This document shows, in pieces, positions 33,560 through 42,230 of a stretch of DNA of 64,000 nt. The notes under the pieces are model-generated. The model was not told the origin of the DNA. It saw nothing but the letters and a program-made list of their open reading frames with translations, and searched no databases. The stretch is from assembly GCA_041946825.1 (NCBI GenBank), contig JBHGBD010000006.1, positions 62,001-126,000 on the forward strand. Direction: 5' to 3'. A program made the position numbers and the translations under genes. Each line of letters opens with the position of its first letter. The first letter of the stretch is position 1. This DNA comes from CAZTHM01 sp041946825 (GTDB lineage Bacteria; Acidobacteriota; Terriglobia; UBA7540).

Positions 33560-33568
33560 GGAGGCCTT

Positions 33569-35638
33569 ATGAGATTGCCATCCTTCCGTCTTTCTATTTT
33601 GGTCCTCAGCGCTGGGCTGCTTCCTCTGGGACTCCTTGCCCAGGACAATCCACCCGAACAGGTGGAGTTGGGACCCTTTGATGCCCAGGGCTCGGTGACG
33701 GTGGGCTACCGCTTCACGGACATCGGCGGCCGGCGCGAGAAATTCACGGAGTTGTTCGACCTGCGCCGGGGCCCGCGGGTTTTGGACTTCAACCTGATGG
33801 GCAAGACCGCGCCCGGCACGGATATCTTCGCGGACAGCTTTTCGGTCAGCGCCAGCGGATTGGGGGGCGAGCCGTTTTCCGGAGGACAGCTCGACATGCG
33901 CAAGGAGAAGCTCTACGACTTGCGGATCAACTACCGGCAGAGCTACTACTACTGGGACAGGAACGACAGCGTGATTCCCCCCTCGCCCACGGGAATCGCC
34001 GGAGTCGGGCCCATGCAAGGCTTGACGACCAACCACAATTGGGCGACGGTGCGTCGGTTCGGGTCGGCCAACCTGGCCATCCACGCCACGGATAATCTCC
34101 GCTTCCTCTTCGAGTACGGACGCAACAGCCGCCGCGGTGTGAACTTCACCACACGCACCATGGACTACTTCGGGAACGAAGAACCCTGGGGCGCCTTCGA
34201 GCGTGCGAACCCCTATTACGTGGACGCGCCCATGAACGACTCGCTCTGGCGCACCACCGGCGGCATCAGTTACAGCCCGCGGAACTGGAATTTCCATTAC
34301 CGCCTCGGCTACCAGAAATTCTGGCAGGCGACCGACTGGTTCAACCCGACCTCGCCCGAGCGCAGCATCAATACCAGCGCGGGAGCAACCGCCAATGAAC
34401 TCCTGGATTTCGCCCGGTGGTCTCAGACGCGCGAACTCAAGACCCCGGTCAGCGAATTCTCCTTCAACGGGCATCCCCATGAGCGCCTCGACATTCGCGG
34501 CGGCTACATCTTCTACCGCTACAAAGGCCCTGCGGCGATGAGGTCGGTGTTCCAGGGCGACGCGCGCACGAATTCCGGTGGGACGGCTTTCGCCCCTTAT
34601 ACCATCACGTATGACAGCCAGGCTGAACTGAGCGAGCCGAATCACGTCGTGGACAGCGGATTCTCGCTCAAAATCAAGGATTGGTGGAACCTCCACACCG
34701 ATTATCGCTATTCACGCTTCGTCGTGGACAGCGCGGCGACTTTCCATAGCCTGCGCGATTACACCACGGAGTCGGAGGGAGAGGTCAACAACCAGTGGAA
34801 ACTCGGCATGCATCTGTTGGATATGAACATGGAATTCCTGCCCACGCACGGACTCATCATCCGTTCGGGCATTCGCTATTTGAAACGCGACATCGAGGTG
34901 CTGGAAGACGGCGAGGTCGATGATGTCCGCACCAAGCGCATCAAGACCGTCTGGCCCACCCTCAGCGTCTTCTACCAGCCGGTGAAAAGGTTCAGCGTGC
35001 GCGGTGACTTCCAGAGCATCACCAGTGGCGCCTCCTACACCCGCATCAGTCCCCACACCGACGTCGGCTCGCGTTTTGTATTTCGGTACAAGCTGACGGA
35101 CAAAATCAGCATCGAGGACAATCTGGTGCTGCGCAACCGGAAATTCCTCGAGACCGATTTTCGCAACAATCTCCACCTCAACGCCTTCAACATTGCCTAC
35201 GATATGAACGAACGCTTCGGCGTGTACGGCGGGTTCAGCTACGACAGTTGGTTCGCCACGGCCTCGGTGGAATTCATCCGGGGGACTCCTCCGCCGCAGC
35301 AGACCTGCACGACTCTTAATCCTTGCGTCGTCACCTGGCGCGACCAGACGGTCAACCGCGTTTGGACGGCCGGATTCACCCTCAAGCCCTATCGGCGCCT
35401 AGGCATTGATTTCAGCGGGAATTACGTACGCACGACCGGCGCGGGCGAGATCACCGGCGAACCGCCCTACTTCGGCCCAATGACCTGGCCGTTGGCGACC
35501 GGTTCGGTCTATTACGATTTCCCCAGAGTCGGCCGCTTCGCGATCGATCTCCAGCGCACGTACTATCTGGAGGAAATCATCCGCGGCAACGACTTCCAGG
35601 CCAGTTTGCTGACCATCCGCTGGACGCGGGATTTCTGA
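33569..35638 (+). CDS. MtrB/PioB-type outer-membrane porin
   Basis: The 689-residue protein has a signal peptide (LSILVLSAGLLPLGLLAQ) and a long series of alternating beta strands rich in Tyr/Arg/Phe (YDLRINYRQSYYYWDRND, FHYRLGYQKFWQA, NLHTDYRYSRFVVDS, RFSVRGDFQS), ending in RDF, a typical outer-membrane assembly C-terminus. Length and pairing with a decaheme cytochrome identify it as the barrel sheath of an MtrAB/PioAB conduit. No CxxC near the N-terminus is visible, unlike Shewanella MtrB. GTAGGGAGG lies before the ATG, and the gap to the cytochrome gene is 9 bases. The two surely form one operon. Confidence 0.88.
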   Translation: MRLPSFRLSILVLSAGLLPLGLLAQDNPPEQVELGPFDAQGSVTVGYRFTDIGGRREKFTELFDLRRGPRVLDFNLMGKTAPGTDIFADSFSVSASGLGGEPFSGGQLDMRKEKLYDLRINYRQSYYYWDRNDSVIPPSPTGIAGVGPMQGLTTNHNWATVRRFGSANLAIHATDNLRFLFEYGRNSRRGVNFTTRTMDYFGNEEPWGAFERANPYYVDAPMNDSLWRTTGGISYSPRNWNFHYRLGYQKFWQATDWFNPTSPERSINTSAGATANELLDFARWSQTRELKTPVSEFSFNGHPHERLDIRGGYIFYRYKGPAAMRSVFQGDARTNSGGTAFAPYTITYDSQAELSEPNHVVDSGFSLKIKDWWNLHTDYRYSRFVVDSAATFHSLRDYTTESEGEVNNQWKLGMHLLDMNMEFLPTHGLIIRSGIRYLKRDIEVLEDGEVDDVRTKRIKTVWPTLSVFYQPVKRFSVRGDFQSITSGASYTRISPHTDVGSRFVFRYKLTDKISIEDNLVLRNRKFLETDFRNNLHLNAFNIAYDMNERFGVYGGFSYDSWFATASVEFIRGTPPPQQTCTTLNPCVVTWRDQTVNRVWTAGFTLKPYRRLGIDFSGNYVRTTGAGEITGEPPYFGPMTWPLATGSVYYDFPRVGRFAIDLQRTYYLEEIIRGNDFQASLLTIRWTRDF

Positions 35639-35694
35639 GAAATTCGGAGCGCAGGCGTCGCGACTTCCGTGCCGCCTGCGCTCACTCGTGGGAG

Positions 35695-36354
35695 TTACTG
35701 AGGCCCCGAGGCTGGCGCGGTCGCGCGATAGCAGGCCGTCCGCGCAAAGAACAGGGATCCATGGCTGACCTCGCGTGGGTCCTCAAGCCCTACCTTTTCC
35801 ATCAACTTCGGAATTCCACCTTCGTAGTTGTCCTTCAAGCGATGAGATGAGTGCAGCCTGCGCACGAGGAATCCGCGCGAGCCGGACTTGGGCCCGCCGA
35901 AATCGAGCAAGTGGAGTGAGCCGCCGGGCTTCAGCGCGCGCCGCACTTCGCGGAACGTAAGCTCCTTCACGTCTTCGTCGAGGTGGTGAAACATGAAGGA
36001 CGAGAACACGCGATCGAAATAGGCATCGGCATAGGGGAGCCTGTCCGCAAAACCTTGGTCGAGTTGTATCGAGACCCCGACCCGGGCTGCCTTCCGTCGG
36101 GCGCGGGCAAGAGCTCTCGCATCCGGATCGAGCCCAACGACTTCGACTCCGGGATGGAGCTGCTTGATCATTAGAACCACTTCGCCGGTGCCGCAGCCGA
36201 TTTCGAGAACCCGCTGACCCGCCTGCAGCGCCGCCTGGTCAATCAATGCTCTCCTGGCGCGGTCGCCCCCCAGGAGCTTCACAAAGGGGTCGTAGAACGG
36301 CAGAAACCAGTCGTGCCCCGCTGCGGGAAGATACACTTTGTGACTCCTATTCAT
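35695..36354 (-). CDS. Class I SAM-dependent methyltransferase
   Basis: The 219-residue protein has the Rossmann methyltransferase motifs: VLEIGCGTGEVVLMI (motif I), VVGLDPDARAL (acidic end of beta 2), ADRLPYADAYFDRVFSSFMF (post II) and ALKPGGSLHLLDFG (motif III). This is the UbiE/Methyltransf_11 type acting on small molecules. The substrate is unknown. ATG 36354 is used; the frame extends further upstream but the family normally starts near here. It is convergent with the MtrB gene and lies 26 bases downstream of the FG-GAP gene. Confidence 0.85.
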   Translation of the reverse strand: MNRSHKVYLPAAGHDWFLPFYDPFVKLLGGDRARRALIDQAALQAGQRVLEIGCGTGEVVLMIKQLHPGVEVVGLDPDARALARARRKAARVGVSIQLDQGFADRLPYADAYFDRVFSSFMFHHLDEDVKELTFREVRRALKPGGSLHLLDFGGPKSGSRGFLVRRLHSSHRLKDNYEGGIPKLMEKVGLEDPREVSHGSLFFARTACYRATAPASGPQ

Positions 36355-36380
36355 CGGTCCTCTCGATTCCCAGGCTGAGG

Positions 36381-37688
36381 CTACTTCTGGTTTTCGTACC
36401 AAACAACGTTTCCAGTGGAAGCGCCGATCGCCACGATGTCCGCGCGGCCGTCCTGATTGACGTCCGCGACGACGACACAGGAAGCGGCCATATGGGTGTC
36501 CAGCGTCTGGCGCGTCCACTTCGTGCTCGAAGCGTCGGCGATATAGACGTGCAAGCTGGTACCCGGCCCGCGGTAGCCTGCCACGATTTCGTCGCTGCCG
36601 TCGCCATCAAGGTCGGCAACGGCCAGCGCATGGCCGTCGCGGAAGGTATCGTCAATGACGTGGCGCGTCCACAATTCACCGGGTCTGCCTTCGAAATAGA
36701 CAACAACCTGTTCGCCGTGCCAGGGTTCGATGGTGGCGAGAAATCGTCGGCCGTGGACTTTGCCGACCGCAATCTCACTCGCCCCGCGGCGCGGCTTGGA
36801 ATGCTGATCGCCTTCGGCGAGACGAGTCTTGGTCCACCGCAAGGCGCTGCCACTCCCCGTGGAGCGAAACAGGTGGACACCTTCGAAGCTCGCCGTGAGA
36901 ATCTCGTCTCGCCCGTCGCCGTCCCAATCCACAATGCAGATGCCGTGCATGACCGTCAGCGAGTCGTCAATCAAGTGCGCCGTCCAGTGGCTATGCTTCT
37001 GGACGGCGGCGACGGCATGACCTGTCAGCAACGTTTCGGGCGGCTCAAACCAGGTAAGCGGCGCCCCCACCTTATAATCGGGCGGTTCCGCGCCGGCACC
37101 CAGCAGCGGGGCGTCGACCAGCGCCAAGCGCCCGCTGCCCTCCAGATCCGCCCAGCGCAAGCGGTGCGACGTGGGTATCTGACCAATCGGCGTCAGCGAC
37201 CATTCCTCATCCACTGAACTCCGCGGCGTCCCCCACCAAACATCTCCGCCGCGGCGGCTGTCTTCGAGCGCGAATTCCGACGCCAGCGCCAGCCCGTGCG
37301 CGGGATAGCCCTCGCGAAAGATCGGCGCGAGACTGATGTTGCGTTGTGTCCTCGTGGTGATGGGGCGGGCTTTCCAGGAAGGGTTCTCGTACCACTCGAC
37401 GATGCTCGCTTCCGAACTCAACGCGAGGATGTCCGGCCGGCCGTCGGCGTTCACGTCCGCGATGGCCACCTGGTATCCGCTCGGAATCCTGGCAACGACA
37501 TGCGTTTGCCACCGGAGCGGCCTGGGCGTTTCGAGTGCCGCACGACCGGGCGCAAGGCCGGCCGCAGTCAGTGCCAAGGCAAGAACTGGGAGCCCCGCCG
37601 CCACGACGAAGCTTCGCCGTGAATTCAGCCTCCCAACTCGCGAATGGCGGCCGGCCCTCATCGCCGCCAGTGTAACTCCAAAAGTCAT
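36381..37688 (-). CDS. FG-GAP/VCBS repeat secreted protein
   Basis: The 435-residue protein has a twin-arginine-like signal (LNSRRSFVVAAGLPVLALAL, about residues 21-40) and then at least four FG-GAP repeats with calcium-binding Dx[DN]xDGxxD loops: IADVNADGRPDI, IVDWDGDGRDEI, VADLDGDGSDEI, VADVNQDGRADI. It should fold as a beta-propeller outside the cytosol. An ATG at residue 10 could also be the start. Such proteins often serve carbohydrate binding or adhesion; the exact job is unknown. Confidence 0.85.
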   Translation of the reverse strand: MTFGVTLAAMRAGRHSRVGRLNSRRSFVVAAGLPVLALALTAAGLAPGRAALETPRPLRWQTHVVARIPSGYQVAIADVNADGRPDILALSSEASIVEWYENPSWKARPITTRTQRNISLAPIFREGYPAHGLALASEFALEDSRRGGDVWWGTPRSSVDEEWSLTPIGQIPTSHRLRWADLEGSGRLALVDAPLLGAGAEPPDYKVGAPLTWFEPPETLLTGHAVAAVQKHSHWTAHLIDDSLTVMHGICIVDWDGDGRDEILTASFEGVHLFRSTGSGSALRWTKTRLAEGDQHSKPRRGASEIAVGKVHGRRFLATIEPWHGEQVVVYFEGRPGELWTRHVIDDTFRDGHALAVADLDGDGSDEIVAGYRGPGTSLHVYIADASSTKWTRQTLDTHMAASCVVVADVNQDGRADIVAIGASTGNVVWYENQK

Positions 37689-37994
37689 CGAGAAGGTTGT
37701 CGTTCAGCGGTAACGTGTGTGTCCCGGAAGCGCAGAAGACCCGGCTACTTCGTCGTGATGGCCAACCTCCGCGTTTGATAGGCTGCGAGGCAGCGCGTAT
37801 AATCATCAGGCGGGGCTTGTCTGCCGGAATTCAGGTGAAACCCAGTCGCGACCGTAGATCGAGTCCCCATCATCTCTGCTTATGATATGAGAAAAACTAT
37901 AAATTTGACTAAAGCGGCCGCACGCCCTCAGAATAACTAAGCTTGACCGCGGAAGAAGCTTTCTGCCGCGTCACGAAGCTCAGAGGAAGCAACA
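37689..37994. other. 306-base leuC upstream region
   Basis: No gene is supported. An AT-rich patch lies at 37880-37910 (TATGATATGAG, AACTATAAATTTGAC), the best promoter area though no clear -35/-10 pair was found. A hairpin CGCGG(48)...CCGCG(70) with an inner AGAA/TTCT stem lies at 37948-37970. It is 25 bases before leuC, just ahead of the AGAGGAAGC ribosome-binding site. No T-box or leader peptide with Leu codons was recognised. Confidence 0.4.
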
Positions 37995-39419
37995 ATGCCA
38001 GCACGCACGATGTACGAAAAAATCTGGAATACTCACCTGGTCCACGAAGAACCCGGCCAGCCGGCGCTCATCTATATTGACCGCCACCTGGTGCACGAAG
38101 GCACTTCGGCACAGGCGTTCGCGGGCCTGAAGGCCGCGGGGCGTAAAGTGCGGCGGCCCGATCTCACCTTCGCCACGATGGATCACTCGGTCCCTACCAA
38201 GGACCGCGAACTGCCGCTGGTGGACACGGTGGCGGCGGAACAGTTTGCCGCCCTGGACCGCAACTGCCGCGAATTCGGCGTGATGCTCTTCAACATGCAG
38301 AGCCGCAACCAGGGCATCGTGCACGTGATTGGCCCCGAGCTTGGCATTACGCAGCCCGGCCAGACCATCGTTTGCGGCGACAGCCACACCGCCACACACG
38401 GTGCAGTGGGCGCGCTGGCTTTCGGCATCGGCACCAGCGAAGTCGAGCACGTGCTGGCCACGCAGTGCCTGGTGCAATACAAATCGAAGACGATGCTGGT
38501 GCGCGTCGAGGGGAAACGCGCGTCCGGCGTCACGGCCAAGGATTTGATTCTCGCCATCATCGGCAAGATCGGAATCTCGGGCGGCAACGGTCACGTGATC
38601 GAGTACGCCGGCGAGGCCATTCGCGCGCTCTCGATGGAAGGCCGCATGACGGTCTGCAACATGTCGATCGAAGGCGGCGCGCGCGCCGGAATGGTGGCGC
38701 CCGACCCGACCACGTTTTCCTACCTCGAAGGACGTCCGTTCACGCCGCGCGGCAAGGATTTTCAGATCGCTGTCGATTATTGGAAGACATTGGCGACCGA
38801 TGACGGCGCGCGCTACGACCGCGTCGTCGAACTCGACGCGGCGCGTATCGCGCCGCAAGTGACCTGGGGCACGAATCCCGGCATGGTGACGGACGTGACG
38901 GGTAGCGTTCCTGATCCGACTTCGTTTCGCGATCCGGTGGACCGCGAGGCGGCTGGCCGCGCGCTTGAATACATGGGCCTCCAGCCGGGCACGCGCATCA
39001 CCGATATTCCGCTCGACATGGTCTTTATCGGCTCGTGCACGAACTCGCGCATCGAGGATTTGCGCCTGGCGGCCCGCGTCGTGGCCGGGAAAAAAGTTTC
39101 GCGGTCGCTCAAGGGCGCGCTGGTGGTGCCCGGCTCGAGGCAGGTGAAAGCCGCTGCTGAAAAAGAAGGACTCGACCGGATTTTCCGCGACGCCGGGTTC
39201 GAGTGGCGCGACGCCGGATGCAGCATGTGCATCGCCATGAATCCCGACGTGCTCCCCAGCGGCGAGCGCTGCGCCAGCACGTCGAATCGCAACTTCGAAG
39301 GACGCCAGGGCAAGGGCGGCCGCACGCACCTCGTCAGCCCCATGATGGCCGCCGCGGCGGCGATTGAGGGGCACTTCGTGGATATTCGGCAGTGGAACAT
39401 CGGAACGAGTGACATGTGA
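37995..39419 (+). CDS. leuC: 3-isopropylmalate dehydratase large subunit
   Basis: The 474-residue protein is a full-length LeuC of the aconitase family: MYEKIWNTHLV at the start, GDSHTATHGA, and the three Fe-S cysteines in FIGSCTNSRIEDLR and CSMCIAMNPD. With LeuD it isomerises 2-isopropylmalate to 3-isopropylmalate in leucine synthesis, using a [4Fe-4S] cluster. The last residues (IGTSDM) and the stop are written in heptad repeat units (39406-39433). leuD follows only after an unrelated gene of 128 codons. Confidence 0.95.
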   Translation: MPARTMYEKIWNTHLVHEEPGQPALIYIDRHLVHEGTSAQAFAGLKAAGRKVRRPDLTFATMDHSVPTKDRELPLVDTVAAEQFAALDRNCREFGVMLFNMQSRNQGIVHVIGPELGITQPGQTIVCGDSHTATHGAVGALAFGIGTSEVEHVLATQCLVQYKSKTMLVRVEGKRASGVTAKDLILAIIGKIGISGGNGHVIEYAGEAIRALSMEGRMTVCNMSIEGGARAGMVAPDPTTFSYLEGRPFTPRGKDFQIAVDYWKTLATDDGARYDRVVELDAARIAPQVTWGTNPGMVTDVTGSVPDPTSFRDPVDREAAGRALEYMGLQPGTRITDIPLDMVFIGSCTNSRIEDLRLAARVVAGKKVSRSLKGALVVPGSRQVKAAAEKEGLDRIFRDAGFEWRDAGCSMCIAMNPDVLPSGERCASTSNRNFEGRQGKGGRTHLVSPMMAAAAAIEGHFVDIRQWNIGTSDM

Positions 39420-39433
39420 CGAGTGACGAGCGG
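39406..39433. repeat. Heptad array CGAGTGA across the leuC stop codon
   Basis: Units CGAGTGA, CATGTGA, CGAGTGA, CGAGCGG. The leuC stop (TGA 39417-39419) is the end of the second unit. The array is the inverted counterpart of the CTCGCCA/CTCGTCA array at 39874-39901. Confidence 0.85.
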
Positions 39434-39467
39434 TAAGGAGCGAATTGGCTCGCCCGAGGGAGTTACG

Positions 39468-39854
39468 ATGCAGCGACTTGATAAGCACGCTGGACTGTTC
39501 GGCGTCCTCCTCGCCGCCATTTTCCTTATCCATCCTGCGAGGGCAGTAACGCAAGTTAAGCCGCCGACAGCCGAGGATCAAAAGCATTACATGTGGCTCA
39601 GCGGCAAACTCGATGAGGTCTACTCGATTCGGCCCGGCATGACGAAGGCCGACCTCCTGAAAGTATTCACGGAAGACGGCGGGTTGAAACGCATTCAGCC
39701 ACAGCGCTTCGTCTTGCGCAGTTGCCATTTGATCAAGGTGGAGGTCGTGTATGACGTTCCACAAGGGACGCCCGCTTCCGCCCTTCCCCCGGACAACGAA
39801 CTCAAGATCAAAGCGATTTCCAAACCCTACTTGGAGCCAATGATTATGGACTGA
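39468..39854 (+). CDS. Secreted hypothetical protein inserted between leuC and leuD
   Basis: The 128-residue protein starts at ATG 39468 (GAGGGAG upstream) with a signal peptide (LFGVLLAAIFLIHPARA). The mature part contains IRPGMTKADLLKVFTEDGGL, a pattern seen in small periplasmic domains that measure repeat-type alpha/beta folds (SmpA/BamE-like GMTxxxVxxxxG), so a BamE-like fold is possible. It has nothing to do with leucine synthesis. It stands between heptad arrays in inverted orientation. Function unknown. Confidence 0.7.
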   Translation: MQRLDKHAGLFGVLLAAIFLIHPARAVTQVKPPTAEDQKHYMWLSGKLDEVYSIRPGMTKADLLKVFTEDGGLKRIQPQRFVLRSCHLIKVEVVYDVPQGTPASALPPDNELKIKAISKPYLEPMIMD

Positions 39855-39873
39855 GCCGGCGAACGGCTTTTTG

Positions 39874-39901
39874 CTCGTCACTCGCCACTCGCCACTTGTC
39901 A
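39874..39901. repeat. Heptad array CTCGCCA between inserted gene and leuD
   Basis: Units CTCGTCA, CTCGCCA, CTCGCCA, CTTGTCA, then a degenerate CTTTGAG that runs into the leuD ribosome-binding site (GAGGG). As a reverse complement it matches the array at 39406-39433 and the GAGTGGC arrays near vapBC. Confidence 0.85.
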
Positions 39902-39913
39902 CTTTGAGGGATT

Positions 39914-40555
39914 ATGCAACCATTCATCAAACACACGGGCCTCGTCGCCCCGCTCGACCGCGTGAACGTTGACACCGACCAGATGGTGCCCAAGCAATTT
40001 CTGAAGTGGGTGACGCGCGAGGGCTACGGGCGCGTGCTGTTCTACGACTGGCGTTACAAGGACGGCGAGGTTCCCAATCCCGACTTCGTCCTGAATCAGC
40101 CCCGCTACAAGGGCGCGTCGGTGCTGCTGGCGCGCGCCAACTTCGGCTGCGGGTCGAGCCGTGAGCACGCGCCGTGGGCACTGCTCGATTACGGCTTCCG
40201 CTCCATCATCGCGCCGAGCTTCGCCGACATCTTCTACAACAACTGCTTCAAGAACGGCATCCTGCCGGTTACGCTGCCGGATGCTCAGATGGACGAACTC
40301 TTCCGCAAAACCGAAACGGCGCCGGGCTACCGGCTGACGGTTGATTTGGAATCGCAAACCATTACGGATGATTCAGGACTCAAAATCTCTTTTCAGGTTG
40401 ACCCATTCCGCCGCGATTGCCTGCTGAACGGCTGGGACGATATCGGGCTGACGCTGCGCTTCGCCGACCGCATCAATGCCTACGAGGCTGCGAATCCGAA
40501 GAGCGTGACGCTGTACGAGCCTGTGGACGCGCTGGTCGCCAAGGGAGGAAAGTGA
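39914..40555 (+). CDS. leuD: 3-isopropylmalate dehydratase small subunit
   Basis: The 213-residue protein is a complete LeuD: HTGLVAPLDRVNVDTDQMVP at the start, LARANFGCGSSREHAPWAL (the mobile active-site loop with the GSSREHA signature) and ILPVTLP. It provides the substrate-binding swivelling domain to LeuC. It is normally adjacent to or overlapping leuC. Here 494 bases and one foreign gene separate them, with GAGGGATT before the ATG. Cotranscription is still likely because all three genes point the same way. Confidence 0.95.
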   Translation: MQPFIKHTGLVAPLDRVNVDTDQMVPKQFLKWVTREGYGRVLFYDWRYKDGEVPNPDFVLNQPRYKGASVLLARANFGCGSSREHAPWALLDYGFRSIIAPSFADIFYNNCFKNGILPVTLPDAQMDELFRKTETAPGYRLTVDLESQTITDDSGLKISFQVDPFRRDCLLNGWDDIGLTLRFADRINAYEAANPKSVTLYEPVDALVAKGGK

Positions 40556-40647
40556 TGGCCTCCGCGCGGTGCGAGATGGGGATTGCCGCTCAAGCCGATC
40601 ATCCGATTTTCTGATCTACAAATCCCAACACGAGGAGAAGAGCTTCC

Positions 40648-40923
40648 ATGCCCAAGTTCGTTATTGAGCGCGAAATTCCCGGCGTCGGCAAATTTTCACC
40701 TGAGCAGCTTCACGCCATCTCGCAGAAGTCGTGCGGTGTTTTGAGCAAGCTGGGCCCGCAGATCCAGTGGATCCACAGTTACGTAACGGACAACAAGATC
40801 TATTGCGTGTACATCGCGCCCAACGAAGAGATGGTACGCGAACATGCGCGCCAGGGCGGCTTCCCCGCCAACAGCGTCTCCCAGGTCAGGTCCACCATCG
40901 ATCCGACCACCGCCGAAGCGTGA
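40648..40923 (+). CDS. DUF4242 (nickel-binding-like) small protein
   Basis: The 91-residue protein fits the DUF4242 family: FVIEREIPGVGKFSPEQLHA, then VTDNKIYCVYIAPNEEMVRE and HARQGGFPANSV. The ferredoxin-like fold forms dimers; some members have been annotated as nickel-binding. A role is not established. AGGAGAAGAG precedes the ATG. It follows leuD by 92 bases and may be read through from it, but a metabolic link is not apparent. Confidence 0.85.
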   Translation: MPKFVIEREIPGVGKFSPEQLHAISQKSCGVLSKLGPQIQWIHSYVTDNKIYCVYIAPNEEMVREHARQGGFPANSVSQVRSTIDPTTAEA

Positions 40924-40986
40924 CGCCGAACGCGGAGGGGCCGTCGCACCGGCCGCGATGGCCCCCTCCTTTGTCGAGGGGATCCC

Positions 40987-41979
40987 TTACCCGATCGGGC
41001 GATTCAGCTGCAGAGCCATCAGCGCGAACGAGCCGGCGATGATAATAACCGCCATCAACGCGAGACCGTTCCAGAGGTTGTCTTCGAAGCGCGTCACGGG
41101 CTCGCCTTCGGGAATCGCGTAGCCAAGCGCCGCGCCCGAAACGAGCCCCCCGAAGTGCGCGGCGTTGTCGGTTCCCATTCCGAACACGCCGCCGAGGATC
41201 CCTATCAAGAAGATATAAAACACCCACCGGTATAACTGACTCCGATAATCCTTTCCGAGATGACCGTGGTGGTAGCTCGCGCCGATGAGGACGCCGATCA
41301 GCCCCAGAACCGCGCCTGACGCCCCAACGGAGAGGCCGCGATTCCAGAACAGGCTGAACGCGAACCCAATGACGCCGGTGACGAGATAGAACACGATAAA
41401 CTTTGTGGTCGAGAACAGCGACTCGACCGTCGGGCCGAGATCGAAAAGGCACCAAAGGTTCAAGCCGATGTGCAGCAAGCCCGCGTGCAGGAACATCGCG
41501 GTCACCAGGCGCCACCACTCGCCGTGGGCGACGAGCGGAGCGAACATCGCGCCCATGCGCACCAGCACCACGCCGTCGATTCCGGTGTCGCCGGCGGGCG
41601 ACCCCGGTTGGGCGGAGGCTTGCGTCAGGTACCAGCAGATCCCGTAGACCGCGATATTGGCGGCGACCAGCGCCGAAGTGGCGGTGGAAGGAACAGGAAT
41701 CAGTCCGCCCAGCACGCGTCCGGGCGTGGTGCCGGCGCGAGCGCGCGGAGCCTTCACCGAGGCACCGCACAAGGGACAGGAGCTTGCGTTGCGATCGATC
41801 AAGCCGCGGCAGTTCGGGCACATGCGATGCGCGGTCTCGTAGGTTGGCTCCTTGCCCCCCAGGGCCTCGCGCAGGGCCGACTTGAAGCGTTGCCACTTGA
41901 ACCAGAATCGCGGAGGAAGGCCCATGGTATTCGCCGCGCCGGAAAGGGGCGCTCCCATGATTATAGCCGAGGCGCTCAC
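40987..41979 (-). CDS. Rhomboid intramembrane serine protease with N-terminal zinc ribbon
   Basis: The 330-residue protein has a cytosolic N-terminus with a zinc ribbon (MCPNCRGL and CPLCGAS, about residues 53-74), then six or seven membrane spans. The catalytic dyad is in place: Ser in GASGAVLG near residue 220 and His in AAHFGGLVSG near residue 274, with the HAGLLHIGLNLWCL motif before them. It should cut membrane proteins within or beside their spans. Starts at residue 8 or 19 are also possible. The zinc ribbon suggests recruitment of a partner. It converges with the DUF4242 gene. Confidence 0.88.
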   Translation of the reverse strand: MSASAIIMGAPLSGAANTMGLPPRFWFKWQRFKSALREALGGKEPTYETAHRMCPNCRGLIDRNASSCPLCGASVKAPRARAGTTPGRVLGGLIPVPSTATSALVAANIAVYGICWYLTQASAQPGSPAGDTGIDGVVLVRMGAMFAPLVAHGEWWRLVTAMFLHAGLLHIGLNLWCLFDLGPTVESLFSTTKFIVFYLVTGVIGFAFSLFWNRGLSVGASGAVLGLIGVLIGASYHHGHLGKDYRSQLYRWVFYIFLIGILGGVFGMGTDNAAHFGGLVSGAALGYAIPEGEPVTRFEDNLWNGLALMAVIIIAGSFALMALQLNRPIG

Positions 41980-42053
41980 GCCGCCGGGGAATTCGTTTGT
42001 TCCCAGCCGCGCGGGCGGCTACAATAGCGGCCAAATTCGAGCTGGAGGCGCCC

Positions 42054-42230
42054 GTGAAATTCGAAGATGCCGGACGTGCGATTGACAACCAAGTGACCAA
42101 GCTGGCGCAATACCTCGACAAGAAAGTAAAGCCCGCCACCAAAGAGGAAACCGCCAAGCTGCTTCGCCGCGCTTCGCGCAACCTCGCGAAGATGGCCCGC
42201 AGCCTGGAAAAGCCGGAAGGCAAAGCTTGA
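42054..42230 (+). CDS. Small helical protein upstream of rlpA
   Basis: The 58-residue protein starts at GTG 42054 behind CTGGAGG. It is a single Lys/Ala-rich helical unit (DNQVTKLAQYLDKKVKPATK, LLRRASRNLAKMARSLEK). The stop overlaps the TTG start of rlpA by 4 bases (TTGA), so it is cotranscribed and coupled. No family is recognised. It could be a small DNA- or peptidoglycan-associated protein. Confidence 0.6.
   Translation: MKFEDAGRAIDNQVTKLAQYLDKKVKPATKEETAKLLRRASRNLAKMARSLEKPEGKA

Noticed and set aside
33065..34696. 543-codon open frame opposite the cytochrome and porin genes
   Set aside because: It runs across the boundary of two real plus-strand genes and has no domain pattern.
37980..39902. 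640-codon open frame on the minus strand opposite leuC
   Set aside because: It is a GC-rich antisense shadow of leuC, which is unmistakable; composition is His/Arg-rich and no family pattern is seen.
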